NCBI GenBank assembly: GCA_958298945.1
Contig: OY282606.1
Location: forward strand, 87,737,696 to 87,801,695
DNA length: 64,000 nucleotides
Source of the DNA: Atherix ibis
Taxonomy: Eukaryota > Arthropoda > Insecta > Diptera > Athericidae
Direction of reading: 5' to 3'
Under the pieces are notes generated by a model. That model saw nothing but the letters and a program-made list of their open reading frames with translations, made no database searches and was not told the origin of the DNA. Every line of letters begins with the position of its first letter. Positions within the stretch are counted from its first letter, which is position 1. This document shows positions 25,204-36,769 of the stretch, in pieces. A program made the translations under genes and the position numbers.

Positions 25204-26462
25204 CGTGGGCTACTATATATATTTCTGGCCTAATAATGAAAATGCGAATATTTATCAACGAAAAAGGTTTTATTGTTTTTCAAAATATTCTCCATCAAGA
25301 TTTATACACTTTTGCATGCGCTCAAACCAATTTTCGAAGCACTTTTTCCACTCCGATTGAGACACCTCCAAAACATGGTTTTTGAATGCTTCAACAGCAT
25401 CTTCTGGCGACGAAAATTAAAAAGAAGTCATTGGGTGCCAAGTCAGGGCTGTACGGAGGATGACCCATCAATTCGACGTTTTGTCCGGTCAAAAAGGCGC
25501 TGGTTTGAGCCGATGTGTGAGAGCTCGCATTGTCATGGTGCACAATGATTCGACTTCTCTTGTTCGTTTTTCGAATTTCTCCGAAGACTTCAGGCAAACA
25601 AATGGTGGTGTACCACTCAGAATTGACCGTCCTACGTTGCACAAGCGGAACAGTCGCCACATGACCAGTTTTGCCAAAGAAACAAGCGACCATTTCCTTC
25701 GAAGTGCTTCTTCCACGAACAACTTTCGTTGGATTTGACTCGTCTTGGAAGACCCACACGGTCGATTGCTGTTTTGTTTCGGGCTCATACGCATAGATCC
25801 ATGATTCGTCACCTGTGACGATCTTATAAACGTCTTTTGAAGCACCGCGATCGTATTTTTTCAGCATTTCTTTACACCAATCCACACGAGCCTTTTTTTG
25901 AGCGATTGTCAAATTGTGCGGGATCCAACGAGAACAAACCTTTTTTACGGCCAGGTGTTCATGCAATATCGAATGTATGCTGGTGGGAGAAATGCCTAGG
26001 CATGCCTCTATCTCACGGTATGTCACATGACGGTCTTGCATTATCAGTTCACGTACGGCATCGATGTTTTCTGGAACAACGGCTGTTTTTGGACGACCTT
26101 CACGGAATTCGTCTTTGAGCGAGCGTCGGCCACGATTGAATTCGTTGTACCAGTTTTTCACAGTGCTATAGGATGGTGCTTCATAGCCATACAAAGATTT
26201 AAGTTCATCGATGCACTCTTGTCGTGATAATCCACGTCGAAAGTTGTGAAAAATGATCGCACGAAAATGTTCACGAGTTAATTCCATTTTTTTGCCAAAT
26301 TGATTTTTTCAAGTCACTGTAAACAACACAAATGATAGTCGTACGTCAAAACGTTCTGAGTACGTTTATGCTAAAAAATGTCAAACTTTCCAATGGAAAT
26401 GTCAGATCGCACCTGGCAACACTTAGTGTTGCCTAGGCCAGAAATATATATAGTAGCCTACG
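25204..26462 (-). mobile_element. Mariner A2, near-identical inverted copy with a 35-bp deletion
   Basis: A 1,259-bp copy of mariner A1 in the opposite orientation, with TA at 25202-25203 and 26463-26464 and the same 30-bp ends. In every part compared (both UTRs, both ends and the coding region) it matches A1, except that the 35 bases corresponding to A1 positions 10916-10950 are missing. It is sense relative to gene A, in the same intron as A1, with 14,039 bases between the copies. Confidence 0.95.
25270..26287 (-). pseudogene. Mariner A transposase, frameshifted by a 35-bp deletion
   Basis: The start at 26287 corresponds to the A1 start. The protein equals A1 through residue 290 (ending DFFL). 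The 35-bp deletion then shifts the frame and the reading stops at 25391 after eight foreign residues (298 in total). The three catalytic residues (160, 252, 287) and all DNA-binding helices are still encoded; only the last 60 residues are lost. The former 3' coding part continues to the old stop at 25270. If translated, the truncated product could bind the ends and interfere with A1 activity; that is inference. Confidence 0.92.
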
Positions 26463-28330
26463 TATTATTTTTATTATTATTGGTACTATTTTTTGTCAAA
26501 AGAAATGTTGTAAACACTTACTATAAGGTATACAATTTTTCTGCTCAATTAATTTTTAATATAATATATTTTCATTCTCAAAATTCAAGTGATTATTGGA
26601 CTTTTTATTAATATTATGCTCATAAAGCTATTGTACTTGTACATTTAAATAATGTTGTAATCAAAAATAGTTTTACACTATTATGAATAAATAAGAGAAA
26701 ATTATCGTATAAAATCTTTGATAAATTTCCATAAATTTTTTTTCCAAAAATGTATGTTTTAATAAATTTTATGAGGAAACATTTTTTTTTAAATTGTTTT
26801 TTTTTTTTGTGAAAAATTTATTAGTCATTATTTGTACAACAAAATGAACATAATTTATGCTATTGTGAATTGTTATTTTGATCTGTAATATTTTCCATTT
26901 TAAGTTTTATAGTGGGACTATAGTTAAATTTCAGAATACTATTTTATTAAATTTTATTAGTATTGATAATTTTATTATTAAAAAAAAATTTAAGATTAAA
27001 ATTATTTGCTGATATTTTTGAATAGCATAAAATTTATTATTATAATGTCTTCTATAAAAATCCTTAGAAATCTTTCTAGTGAATTTTTAAGGTACTATTT
27101 GCACATAACTAAAGATAATTATTAAATTTAAAAACAAATTTTTACAAATTGTCAAAATTGTATTTAGCGATATTCGGAACATCTGCGTCTCAAACGCCGG
27201 TGTGCTCTTTTGTTGTCTCCAAATGATCTGTGTTATCGTGATTCTAAAGATTTACTTTTCAGTAAAAATGTTACCAAAAATTACATGATGTTTTTTAAGA
27301 TTCTTACAAAATTTTTATCAGATACAAATTTAGATATTTTATTTAATTGAAAGTAAATATTCATATGGACACTGAAATATGATACTAAATTTACAAAATA
27401 TTAATTAAAGTAAATGGAATTAAGTTTGTTTATTTGAAAAAAAAAAAAATTAATGTACGTAGCTGTGATTTGAAATGGAAAATTTTTATGGACCTTGTCG
27501 TTTTGATAGTGTCTGCGTAGGTGAGCATTATGCAAATTTCTTACGATTGATGAGCAAATATGCTTAAAGATTTTGGGGTGTGAAAGTTTTACTATTTATT
27601 AGCATGTATTCGTATTTATTTTAATTATATGAAAGCTAACCTAATTTATTTTAATGTGGGTTGAAATTTATGTTTTATGTAATATTGCTTTTATGCATGT
27701 GCGATGGTTTTTTTTATTTGTAATAATATTGTGTCTCTAAGCACAGTTTTGTAAATGATTTTTCTTTAAAAAAATTTTGGAAAATATTTAATATAGAATT
27801 TTTTTTTTTTTAAAATAGTATTTAATTAATTTTATTTATAAATCCATTGAAAAGTTAAAAAAATGGTTTACTAATTGGAGAGAGAAAAATGTATACTAGC
27901 TAAATAATATTTGTTAAATTGAATAATTTGTTTTAATGACATTATTAATTTTTTTTTTTGAATTACATAAACGTTTTTTACGTAATTAATATTGAAAAAT
28001 ACATATCAGAATAAAAATTTTAAATTTAAATACAAAAAATGGTATTTTAGTATTTTTATTTAACTTATCAATTTTTTATTATATATAATTTATGCATAAT
28101 AATTATGTAATAATTTAATAATATTATAAATTTTAGCACAATTTTCATATTTTATTAAAATTTTATCTAAATCAGAATTAAAAATAAATAATATAGAATT
28201 TATCAAATATATTTATTATTTAGTAAACTAATCACCTTAAGTCTAAGAAAAAAACTACGTTAAGAATAATTTTTAAATATTAATTTGGAGAAATTCTAGT
28301 CGATTTTTTAAAAACTAATATTTAACATAC
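26463..28330. other. AT-rich start of gene A intron 1
   Basis: Very AT-rich. The least AT-rich stretches (27,170-27,250 and 27,460-27,560) carry no recognised motif. The GTATGT donor of exon 1 lies at its right end. Confidence 0.45.
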
Positions 28331-28419
28331 CTTTTAGGAAATGGCATACGCCGATAACGGAAGAAAGCCTCCACATCTTTAAGACTCCAACCAAACGGTT
28401 TCTTCTTACTATTCGACAT
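28331..28419 (-). CDS. Gene A exon 1: start codon and cytosolic N-terminus
   Basis: First coding exon. The ATG is at 28419 (minus). It encodes MSNSKKKPFGWSLKDVEAFF followed by RYRRMPFPK, then two bases (AG) completed by exon 2. A GTATGT donor follows immediately. Length 89 nt = 29 codons + 2. The stretch is a clear low-AT island in an AT-rich setting, and the predicted core promoter lies 277 bases upstream with no ATG-initiated competitor that I favour. The basic, hydrophilic N-terminus fits the cytosolic side of a type II membrane protein whose helix is in exon 2. I do not recognise the protein. Its N-terminal motif (W-S-L-K-D-V-E-A-F-F-R-Y-R-R) would be a good search probe. Confidence 0.75.
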
Positions 28420-28696
28420 GGTAACAGTTAATAATAATATCGAACTGCACTCAAAAACCACTATTAACCACCTTTTTTCGATTAAAAGTACTTTTGGCTT
28501 TTTTTACTTCTTCTATTAAATTAAATTAAATTGCAATCACTAAAATATTAATTATAATGTTCTTGGATATTATTTGAAATTTTATTCTTTCAAAATATTT
28601 GATATTAGATCCGAAATAGATGAGAAAAATTCTATATTTTTCTAAATGGCGCGAATTGACTATCCGTCCTTAATGGTTGACGGTCGCGAACCAACT
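28420..28696 (-). other. Predicted 5' UTR of gene A
   Basis: The interval from the predicted start site at 28696 to the ATG at 28419. It is AT-rich in its 3' half. There is no direct transcript evidence. Confidence 0.45.
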
Positions 28697-28698
28697 GA
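28663..28698 (-). promoter_or_regulatory. Core promoter of gene A: initiator plus DPE
   Basis: On the minus strand TCAGTT (28698-28693) matches the arthropod initiator, with A+1 at 28696. GGACG at 28669-28665 occupies exactly +28 to +32, the required position of the downstream promoter element (consensus RGWYV). No TATA box lies 30 bases upstream. The precise spacing and position upstream of exon 1 make this a plausible TATA-less promoter. Both motifs are short, so chance is possible. Confidence 0.55.
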
Positions 28699-28763
28699 AT
28701 TTTGTTGTTCACGTCTGACCGCCTTTTGGTCTTTTCTACAGTGAATAATCTACCATCATCTAC

Positions 28764-29354
28764 CTAACTAACATTGGAGTTAATGCTCAGTTTTTTTTTA
28801 TCGTTGTTGGTACAGATTAAAGGTAGCTGAAACGATCCCCACTTTACCTGAAGATCATCTACATATAGTACCAGTCTTTGATTGAAACGAATACTGAACC
28901 AGATCCAAACTGGTATGTTAAGTATAGACGGTCTGCTCTTTATCTGTACCATTCCGAATGGAAGATTGGTACCCGCAATTCGGTACAAGAAACATTTTCA
29001 AGAGTAATCGTTACCCAAGTGTGCACGCACCTCAATACGTCGGCTCTGATTGTCACAAGCATTGATGAACCATTCGAAAGTGACACCTGCAATGCTGCGA
29101 GCATTTATATTTTCTTTCTATGGCGTAGGTGCTCCGCTCTTAGGTTCGGTTAGTAATTTCAAGTTTCGGATGTAAAGAAAATTATCCAAACTCGATTTCT
29201 GGTTTATGATCCACAATCTTTTAGGAGTGGTAGGCCTTTCTCCACTTTTCCTCTCAGTGAAAAAAAATAATAATTATTGGAAGCTAAGTCTAAAGGCGTT
29301 TTCTTGGCAACTTGTCTTCGAATAAAGTTATAATCACCCACTCGCAATAAAAAC
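28764..29354 (-). other. Unidentified less AT-rich block, possible coding fossil
   Basis: Composition differs sharply from the flanks. On the minus strand an ORF from about 29353 to the stop at 29214, right after a TTTTCAG, reads LLLRVGDYN...KKTPLDLASNN. This resembles an ankyrin repeat, or less well the SPDLAPSDY box of a mariner. Further on (28764-28988) the reading RLVLYVDDLQVKW recalls a reverse-transcriptase YVDD box. The hints disagree and stops are frequent, so I assign no function. It may be a decayed transposon, or the last exon and 3' UTR of an upstream gene. Confidence 0.25.
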
Positions 29355-32031
29355 CTGAAAATTATTTACTAATCGTTTATCTAGCTAAAGGCATTTTTTT
29401 ATTGAAAATGTACAATTTCTATGGATTTTGATTGATTCTACTAAAGGCTACACGTCAATTGAGTCTTTTTAAAGTAATTCTACAGGTATAAAAAAACGGG
29501 TCTATCACAAAAAAAAAAACAAAATTCAAACTAAAGTGAGGTAGTAATGTACGAAACACTGTTTTTCTCAAACTAGAAATTTCATTTTGTTAAGTTTTTT
29601 TTGTATTTAAATTATTATATGTCATTTATTTCTGATCACAAGGAAGTTTTAATCAAATCGAAATTTAATTTTCCTTCTGAAAACTTATAATAAAAAATAT
29701 CAGAGTGGACAGGTTTTCTGGGATATCAACGTATACCTTTGTTGTACCGAAATTTGATGAAAAAATTCTACAATTTTTCGAAATTCTCATAAATGCATAA
29801 ATTTGAATATAATTATGATAAAATAATAAAAATATCTTAATTCTTTTTGAAATTAATAAGAATTTTTTTGATGCAAATATTATTCAAAAAGTCCAAATTA
29901 ATTGGAATGCTTTCATAGTCCAAAAAATAAAGTATGATGTAAATTTATGCTCATTTTTTTGTTGAATAAAGATTTAATGATTTTTTTTTTGTAATTTTGA
30001 ATAAACTATTTCTTATTAAATGATAATATTTTTGTGAACATGGTCTCTTTAAAAAATTTATAATTTTTAAAGTTTCTGAAGTAAAACTGAATTTTCTTTA
30101 ATTAATTGTAAAAAAAATTATAAAATTTTTGTTGTTTTTGAATTTGAGAAAAAGGTTCAAAAAATTTTATTTTAAAAATCTTTTAACGGCGGCGATGAAT
30201 TAAAGGTGCAAAATATTATTTATTGAATTGATATTTGGAAAAACGAAAAAAACTATCACTGTTTCTGATAAAATTTCCGTTTTTAACACAAATTTGTTAT
30301 ATTTGAGCTTAAGATTTCAATACGACCCGACCTCATTTAAGGTTTTTTTTTAATTACCCAATTAGTGAGAGGTAATTTTACTCAAAAAGTTTGTATTTAA
30401 AATATAAGTAATTATCTTTGACAGGAAAGGATTTCAGTTGTATTAAAGTGAATGATATAGTAAATTTTGAAAACATTCAATGTACTCTCATATACTGCAG
30501 AAAATTGTCACTTTCATGTTACTTAAACTTGGAAGCTTTTTTAAAATACAAAAGAATAATAGCTTGGCAAGCTATCATACCCATATGAATTTAAAAAAAA
30601 AAACATATGACAAAAGCAGCTATACTATGGACTAAAATGAATATTTCGAGGTCAATAGAAAATCAAATTTTTCATTTGTGAAGCATAAATACTTTCGTAT
30701 TTACATATTCAATTTGAGAGTGTGCAACCCAAATTTTAGTTATTTTTGCAAAGTAAAACTTTGTGCCATGACAAATACTTTCAGTAGTAAAACTTTGTGC
30801 CATGACAAATACTTTACAAATAGTATCTCTTTGTAAGTACATGATCATAATAAGTGTTTACATCAATTACTTGCAATTTTTGTTAATCTTCCGTAAAAAT
30901 GGATATTGGTAGGGAGTAGGCAGCTGATACTGCCCATTGAACAATGGTAGATGGGTGGTACGCAATTTGTAGTCGGTTACATGGTCTAAAATATTTTTTT
31001 TTATTAAGATTTCCTTTCCGGTTTTTTATAGCAATTTAAGTTTTAAGAGTTTATCGCCTTAATGGGATAAATGTGCATCCAAAGCGTTAAATCTTATGTA
31101 GTTCGTTGACGGCATACATTTATTAAGTCATTAAGAATATCGTAAGGTAATAAAAAAATTTGCAAAAGAAAATGAAAGTTTATCACGAAATCTTTGAAAA
31201 TAAATTATTTTTTTTTTCTTGTCTATAGTCAGTTCTATGGGTGAGTGAATGTTAGATTCATAATTACAATGCGTTGAATACAAAAAACGTTTCATTTTTC
31301 GACGGAAATTAAAAGGTGCTAAATGCAGTCAAATTGAGTGAAATTTTCCGAAAATCATTTTGGCTTTATTAATATTTATCGATGGGCTGTTATGGTTGTC
31401 GGTTGTTAGGTAAACGATTTTGAAATTTCCAAAAACCTATTCTAATATTAACGTCATTTAGACGAAATGGTTTCTATTATATTCATTATTTCATATTATC
31501 ATGTCTACCATACGTTCCTTTGCCCCACAAAAAAGGAACTCATTACAAATGACGTTCATTTTATTCATGCCGCATTATATGTGCACCATTCGTTCATTCA
31601 ACCTAGTTCTTATATATTGAAGTGTACTCGTTTATGAGGATTTCAGATAGTATATAATAGAGGAAGTCAATTAGATAACACATTCATGTTTACCTATATT
31701 ATAATTTTCGGAAAACAAATTATTTCGATCAGAAGAAAATATTTATGCACAAGGAAATGAAATTGTATATATTCTATGTGAACATTTTTGCCTAAAGAAA
31801 TTATATTTGACAAAATATCTAATTTAGTACATTGTCGATAATATCAATATTGGAAAAGTTATTTTTCAAACATATATCAGAATATAATATGTCCTGTTAT
31901 AAATATTATTGGTATCTACAAAAAAATATATAAATTTTTATTTTTTATATAAAAAATGATATCATTTCTTAAAAATAAGTAAATTTCTCTTTTTCAAATT
32001 TTTTTTTTGCATATTTTGTAAATATAATATA
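29355..32031. other. AT-rich intergenic DNA
   Basis: Upstream of the gene A promoter. It contains a short tandem duplication at 30,752-30,815 and a less AT-rich patch at 30,890-31,000. That patch has a possible minus-strand acceptor and a short open frame, but no recognisable domain. Nothing else supported. Confidence 0.4.
30752..30815. repeat. 30-bp direct duplication, period 34
   Basis: Positions 30752-30781 and 30786-30815 are identical (AGTAAAACTTTGTGCCATGA and ten further bases), separated by four bases. Identity suggests a recent event. Confidence 0.9.
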
Positions 32032-32061
32032 AGGTGTAGTAAGAAAAGTAATCCAATAGAT

Positions 32062-32143
32062 GCCAATAGATGGCTTTAGGAGTCTGTATCTCCCGTTGTA
32101 ATATTTTGCCAATAGATGGCTTCAGGAGTCTGTATCTTCCGTT
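32062..32143. repeat. 36-bp duplication in the mariner D1 leader, period 46
   Basis: Copies at 32062-32097 and 32108-32143, both GCCAATAGATGGCTT...AGGAGTCTGTATCT..CCGTT with two differences. The sister element has a single copy near 51,698, so the duplication arose in D1 or its recent ancestor. Confidence 0.85.
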
Positions 32144-32261
32144 TAAAAAGTGCGACTGGGTTGCACTAGATGGCGTTAGAAAGATAAGATTTCGTACTAA
32201 AAAAGCTTCTGATACAGATTTGTGATTACTTGACTTAGTATTTTTTCAGCACGCGTCAAAG

Positions 32262-33286
32262 ATGGACACCAACAAAGAGAAAATACGCCATATTTTACAG
32301 TTTTTCTTCGATAAAGGCGAAAACGCAAGCCAGGCAGCTGAAAATGAGAATACTGTTTATGGTCCTAATACTGTAACAGCCAATTATGCGCAATTTTGGT
32401 TTCGTCAATTCCGTTCCGGTAATTTTGATGTCAAAGATGCACCACGCTCTCGAAGGCCAATTGTCGAAAATGTCGATAAAATAATGGAAATCGTCGAGTC
32501 CGACCGTCACGTAAGCACTGTTTCGATTGCCCAGGAGCTAAACATTGCATAAAAACCATTTGGAACCACTTAAATAAGGCTGGATACAAAAAGAAGCTGG
32601 ATGTATGGGTGCCACACGAGTTATCGCAAAAAAACCTCATGGACCGAATTTCCATCTGCAAATCGCTGCTGAATCGCAACAATATCGATCCATTTCTGAA
32701 GCGGATGGTTACTGGTGATGAAAAGTGGGTCACTTACGACAACGTCAAGCGACAACGGTCGTGGTCAAATCGCGGTCACCCGGCGCAAACGGTGGTCTAG
32801 CCAGGATTGACAGCCAGGAAGGTTTTGCTGTGTGTTTGGTGGGACTGGCAGGGAATCATCTACTATGAGCTGCTTCCCTACGGCCGAACTCTTAATTCGG
32901 ACCTATACTGTCTACAATTGGACCGTTTGCAAGAAGCAATCCCCCAGAAGCGGCCAGCTTTGGCCAATAGGAGAGGAATTGTATTCCATCAGGACAACGC
33001 CAGGCCGCATACATCGATAGTGACTCGCCAGAAGTTCCGGGAACTTGGTTGGGATGTTCTTATGCATCCACCTTATAGTCCGGACCTGGCACCAAGTGAT
33101 TACCACCTCTTCCTGTCTATGACGAATGATTTTGCAGGTGAAAAATTCGCCTCAAGAGAAGATTGTGAAAATCGACTGTCCCAGTTTTTTGCCAATAGGG
33201 ACGAGGGTTTCTATGAGAGAGGCATTATGAAATTACCTGCAAAATGGCAACAAGTTATCGAACAAAACGGTGCATATTTGACCTAA
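32262..33286 (+). pseudogene. Mariner D transposase with one frameshift and one stop
   Basis: Starts at ATG 32262 (MDTNKEKIRHILQFFFDKGE). The N-terminal HTH part runs in one frame to about 32,550. There ATTGCATAAAAACC replaces the ATTGCCCAAAAAACC of the sister copy, a short deletion that shifts the frame. A TAG at 32798-32800 (sister: AAG) is the second lesion. Catalytic residues are all kept: TGDEKW, HQDNARPHTS and YSPDLAPSDYHLF, spacing DD34D. The end is GAYLT then stop at 33286. With only two lesions this is a young pseudogene; length is about 342 codons. Confidence 0.93.
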
Positions 33287-33589
33287 ATCGTATCATTCTA
33301 TCTATGCTAAATAAAACCTTCAATTTAATGCAAAAATTTTTTCTTTTTACTACACCTTATATATTATTGTAATATAAAAAACTTATGGTGAAAGGTATTT
33401 TACAACAGTTGGTTTTTTCCTTTTTTAAATTGTAGACTTCATAGAGTCAATTGTAAAATGAATACTTAGAGTTTTGAGACTGGCATGACTAGGAACGACC
33501 TGCAAAAACTGTAAATACGGAAGGATTAATGACACCTATGAGGTCTAACCGTTAGTTAAAATTGAAGCTCCTGGAAAAGCAGAAATTAT

Positions 33590-33911
33590 TATTACACGCC
33601 CTATCATACGACCACCACCATCGGCAAGTTTTTGGGCGGAAAATGGAATTCGTACAGTCTTCAGTCCGCTTATTTACCTGATCATAGTCGGAGAAAATTT
33701 TTTTATTCCCCAATAACAGAAAAACTTGAAAGAATATCATTTTGACACCGCCGATAATATCTAAAGGAGTGTAACCGAGAAGTACTGCTACGAATAATGG
33801 GAACAACGCTACCCAGGCCAACAATATTTAAAAGGAAAATACTTTAATATATAAAAATAAAATAAAATTGTTAAAAAAGAAAAAAAATCAATCTCATCAC
33901 TTTTCTACCAC
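33590..33911 (+). mobile_element. Mariner C relic (3' end)
   Basis: The reading AYLPDHSRR..F near 33,660-33,690 parallels YSPDLAPCDFF. HFDTADNI..SVTEKYCYE then parallels the C-terminus of the 22.8-kb copy. The end ATCTCATCACTTTTCTACCA is the mariner C right TIR. The 5' two-thirds are missing and the frame is broken several times. The ORF on the opposite strand (33552-33824) is a shadow. Confidence 0.6.
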
Positions 33912-36769
33912 GTTTTGTTCTTTGAAGAATACCATCAAATGTTTATAGATTTTTATTAAAATTGATATTTTCTCATAATAATATAATGAAAGTAACGGAA
34001 ATGAAATTCTAAATGTACACCATTCACTGAGTTTTTAAAAACTATCCAAATTGATTAAAAGAAAATTTAGGAAAATTGCCTAATAAACTTTGATGAAATT
34101 CCAAAATGAATGAGTTCACAATAAAAACAATTATCGAAATTAAGTTAATAACTATTTTCCGTAATTTTATCAAATCTCGTATAATGGTTAAGTCTATGAC
34201 AGATCAAAAATACTTTTTAAGTATTTTATAGACAACCGGAATAGTTATTTTATTTTACCTTTCAAATAATGATGAATTATATGAATTTTTTGTGTAAATA
34301 AATCTTAATCACCACAACACTTCGTCTCTGAACAAAAAGCGTTCAACTTAATGTACTTTCGCCACTTTTACTGATTTTCCCGTAATTTTTGTAACGAACA
34401 CGGTTCGTCTAGATTTGAACTAAAATGAAATTGACCATTGCTAGACAAAAAGATATACTAGAGCTTAAAACTTCATAGTCTGACTAGAGTACCTCTACTA
34501 AAACTGACTATTTGATGGTCTCAAAACTGACCCAACCGAATGCGAAATTCATTTACTAATAAATTCAATCATACTTTAAATGGGTGAGTGCTTTGTTTTT
34601 TCTTGTTGATAATTTGCAATAATTATAAAAATAAATAATAAAAATTGCACTCGTTTACAAAGCTACAAGCCTACAAGATATAGTATATAAATATTGATCG
34701 ATTGGTTGTAAAACAGATACTCGAAACATGTGTTTACTGATTAGTAGTAATACGGAACGTAAGACATATTTGTTAGTAACGCATTCCCGTAAAGTTCGAG
34801 TATTTATGGTCGACAGTTTTTTTTATGCAAACTCAAATTATCTGCACTAATTTTCGCTGATGATACCATAATATAAATTTTATTGCTTATGAAATTTTTC
34901 CATATTCGACGATATTTTTATTATTGTTTTCAATATTATTTCTGTTATTAACACTGAAAAGAGAACCATAAAAAAAATTTTGGAATGCAAACTTCTCATA
35001 TTTCACACATTTATAAAAAAATATAAAAAAACTATAAAAATATTTTCTTTTAGAAAAATTTCGATTATATTAGGAAAGTTTTAAAAGTATAAAGAAAGTT
35101 TTCTCACATAGTTATTTTTACACCTTACAAATGGTTCAATATTTATTCCTTTTTATTCCATTATTACTAATGCATTTTTAAATATAAATAATATATTTTG
35201 ATAGATGTTCATGTAAACATTTGAAAATTATTTAAATATTGAAAAAAAAACGAAATTTAGAAAAAAATTGAATATATTATTAAAATTTTGACTATTAATT
35301 CTATAAAAATATTATTTTATATTCAACCGCATTTATATTTGGATTTAATTGTTGATTTATCAGACCGGGCTTTTACTATTGACTAGACATTTTCACCATC
35401 AACAATTATGAAAGCTGCTTGAATTAATAAATAGAAAAGGTACGATCTTCATTCATAATACTGCTAATTTTTTTTTAAATAAAAAATATATCACAGATGG
35501 ATAGTAGAAATAGCCAAAATCTTATTTGTTGTAAGCAAAAAAAAGATGATGACTAGACATAAATCGAATTTAAACAGAACTTAATAGAATATGAAATGAA
35601 ATGATTTTCTTCATTCTGAATGGAAAATCTTTTGAGCATTTTTAAATATTGCAACAAGATTAAATAAAATTTCTCACAAGTCCAAAGTAAATTTGAAATA
35701 CGAGTATCTAAAATGCCTATAATCACTATAAAGTTGAGGTAAACATTTCGAAATAAATATTAAATGCAACTATGTGAAAAGAAAAACTAATAGATAAGCA
35801 ACTAGAAAAAAGTTAAATTGTAGCATAAAATCTAAAAAAAAATTCAGAATAAGTATTTATGTATCTAACATATAATAAATAATAACAAAGAACACCATAT
35901 GAAATTTATTAATATTACTCACTTTATTAGTTTTATTAATTTAATTAGTGCCTTTTTTCATATAATAACGTGATTATTTATATTATATTATTATATAATA
36001 AATAGCATAAATGAATATTTTAACTAATATAACATCAAAGATATTTAAAATAAACTCTAATAAGTTTGGATTTTACGTGTATAATAAGCGAATGATTAAA
36101 ATAACTTTACTTTCCAATGCTAATTGAAATTAATTATGCTCGCACACTCAATAATATGAAAATATTTGAAATTATATAGAAAATATGAACTTGCATAAAT
36201 GAATTTATTTCCAAAAAAAAAAAATACATCAATTTATATGGAGAAAATTTTTTTTCTTTAAAAATTATAATAAAAATACAAAATATTTATTTCTGTAAAG
36301 AAATTATAGTCAAATATTTTTAAAAAAATTATATGTATTCTAAAAAGAGGTTTGCAACTTCTTTTTCCAAATAACCTTGAATATGAAATGGAAAATAGTA
36401 TTTTTGTTAACTATAATCGTTTACTAGAGTTATTTGGATCTACGTGTGTTATTATAATTACTAGAGTTATTTGGATCCATATTATTATTATGCCACTTAA
36501 CAGCTAATAATTTTAGCTTCGTTTTAAAAAAATTGTTTTTTTTTTAGTTTTTACAGATTTTACAACAAGTTGAAGATAGAAAACCAAATTTTGCATATTC
36601 CCCATATTTTATTGTTTTACTTCCGTAAAGAGAAAAACGCGCGTTAAGCTTTTAAACGCTCATACGTTTTTGGGTTAATTTTATTTATTTCGTTACGTTT
36701 GTTTTCTTTAAACTGTCTAATTACCACCGGTTGGTTAGCGTAAGCTTAGATATCCTCATTTAAGGTGTT
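33912..36769. other. AT-rich intergenic DNA
   Basis: No supported gene. It includes a 20-bp direct duplication at 36,421-36,477. A less AT-rich patch at 34,300-34,560 matched nothing. Confidence 0.45.
36421..36477. repeat. 20-bp direct duplication, period 37
   Basis: TTACTAGAGTTATTTGGATC at 36421-36440 and again at 36458-36477, identical. Confidence 0.9.

Larger units (their letters stand above)
5355..28330 (-). other. Gene A intron 1 (about 23 kb)
   Basis: The interval between the GTATGT donor after exon 1 and the TTTTAG acceptor before exon 2. It carries most of the transposons of the left half: a DD41D relic, both mariner A copies, the DD41D element at 12.05-13.32 kb and two mariner C relics. 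A large first intron is common in fly genes with complex regulation, but I cannot point to specific enhancers. Confidence 0.65.
32032..33357 (+). mobile_element. Mariner D1, nearly intact
   Basis: A 1,326-bp element between TA at 32030-32031 and 33358-33359. Ends: AGGTGTAGTAAGAAAAGTAA at the left, AGGTGTAGTAAAAAGAAAAA inverted at the right. It carries a transposase gene with one frameshift and one stop. The 5' leader contains a 36-bp duplication (period 46) not found in its sister copy at 51.7 kb. Confidence 0.93.

Noticed and set aside
30890..31000. Possible minus-strand exon with a TTTTAG acceptor
   Set aside because: Short, no domain and no downstream donor that I could pair; composition alone is not enough.
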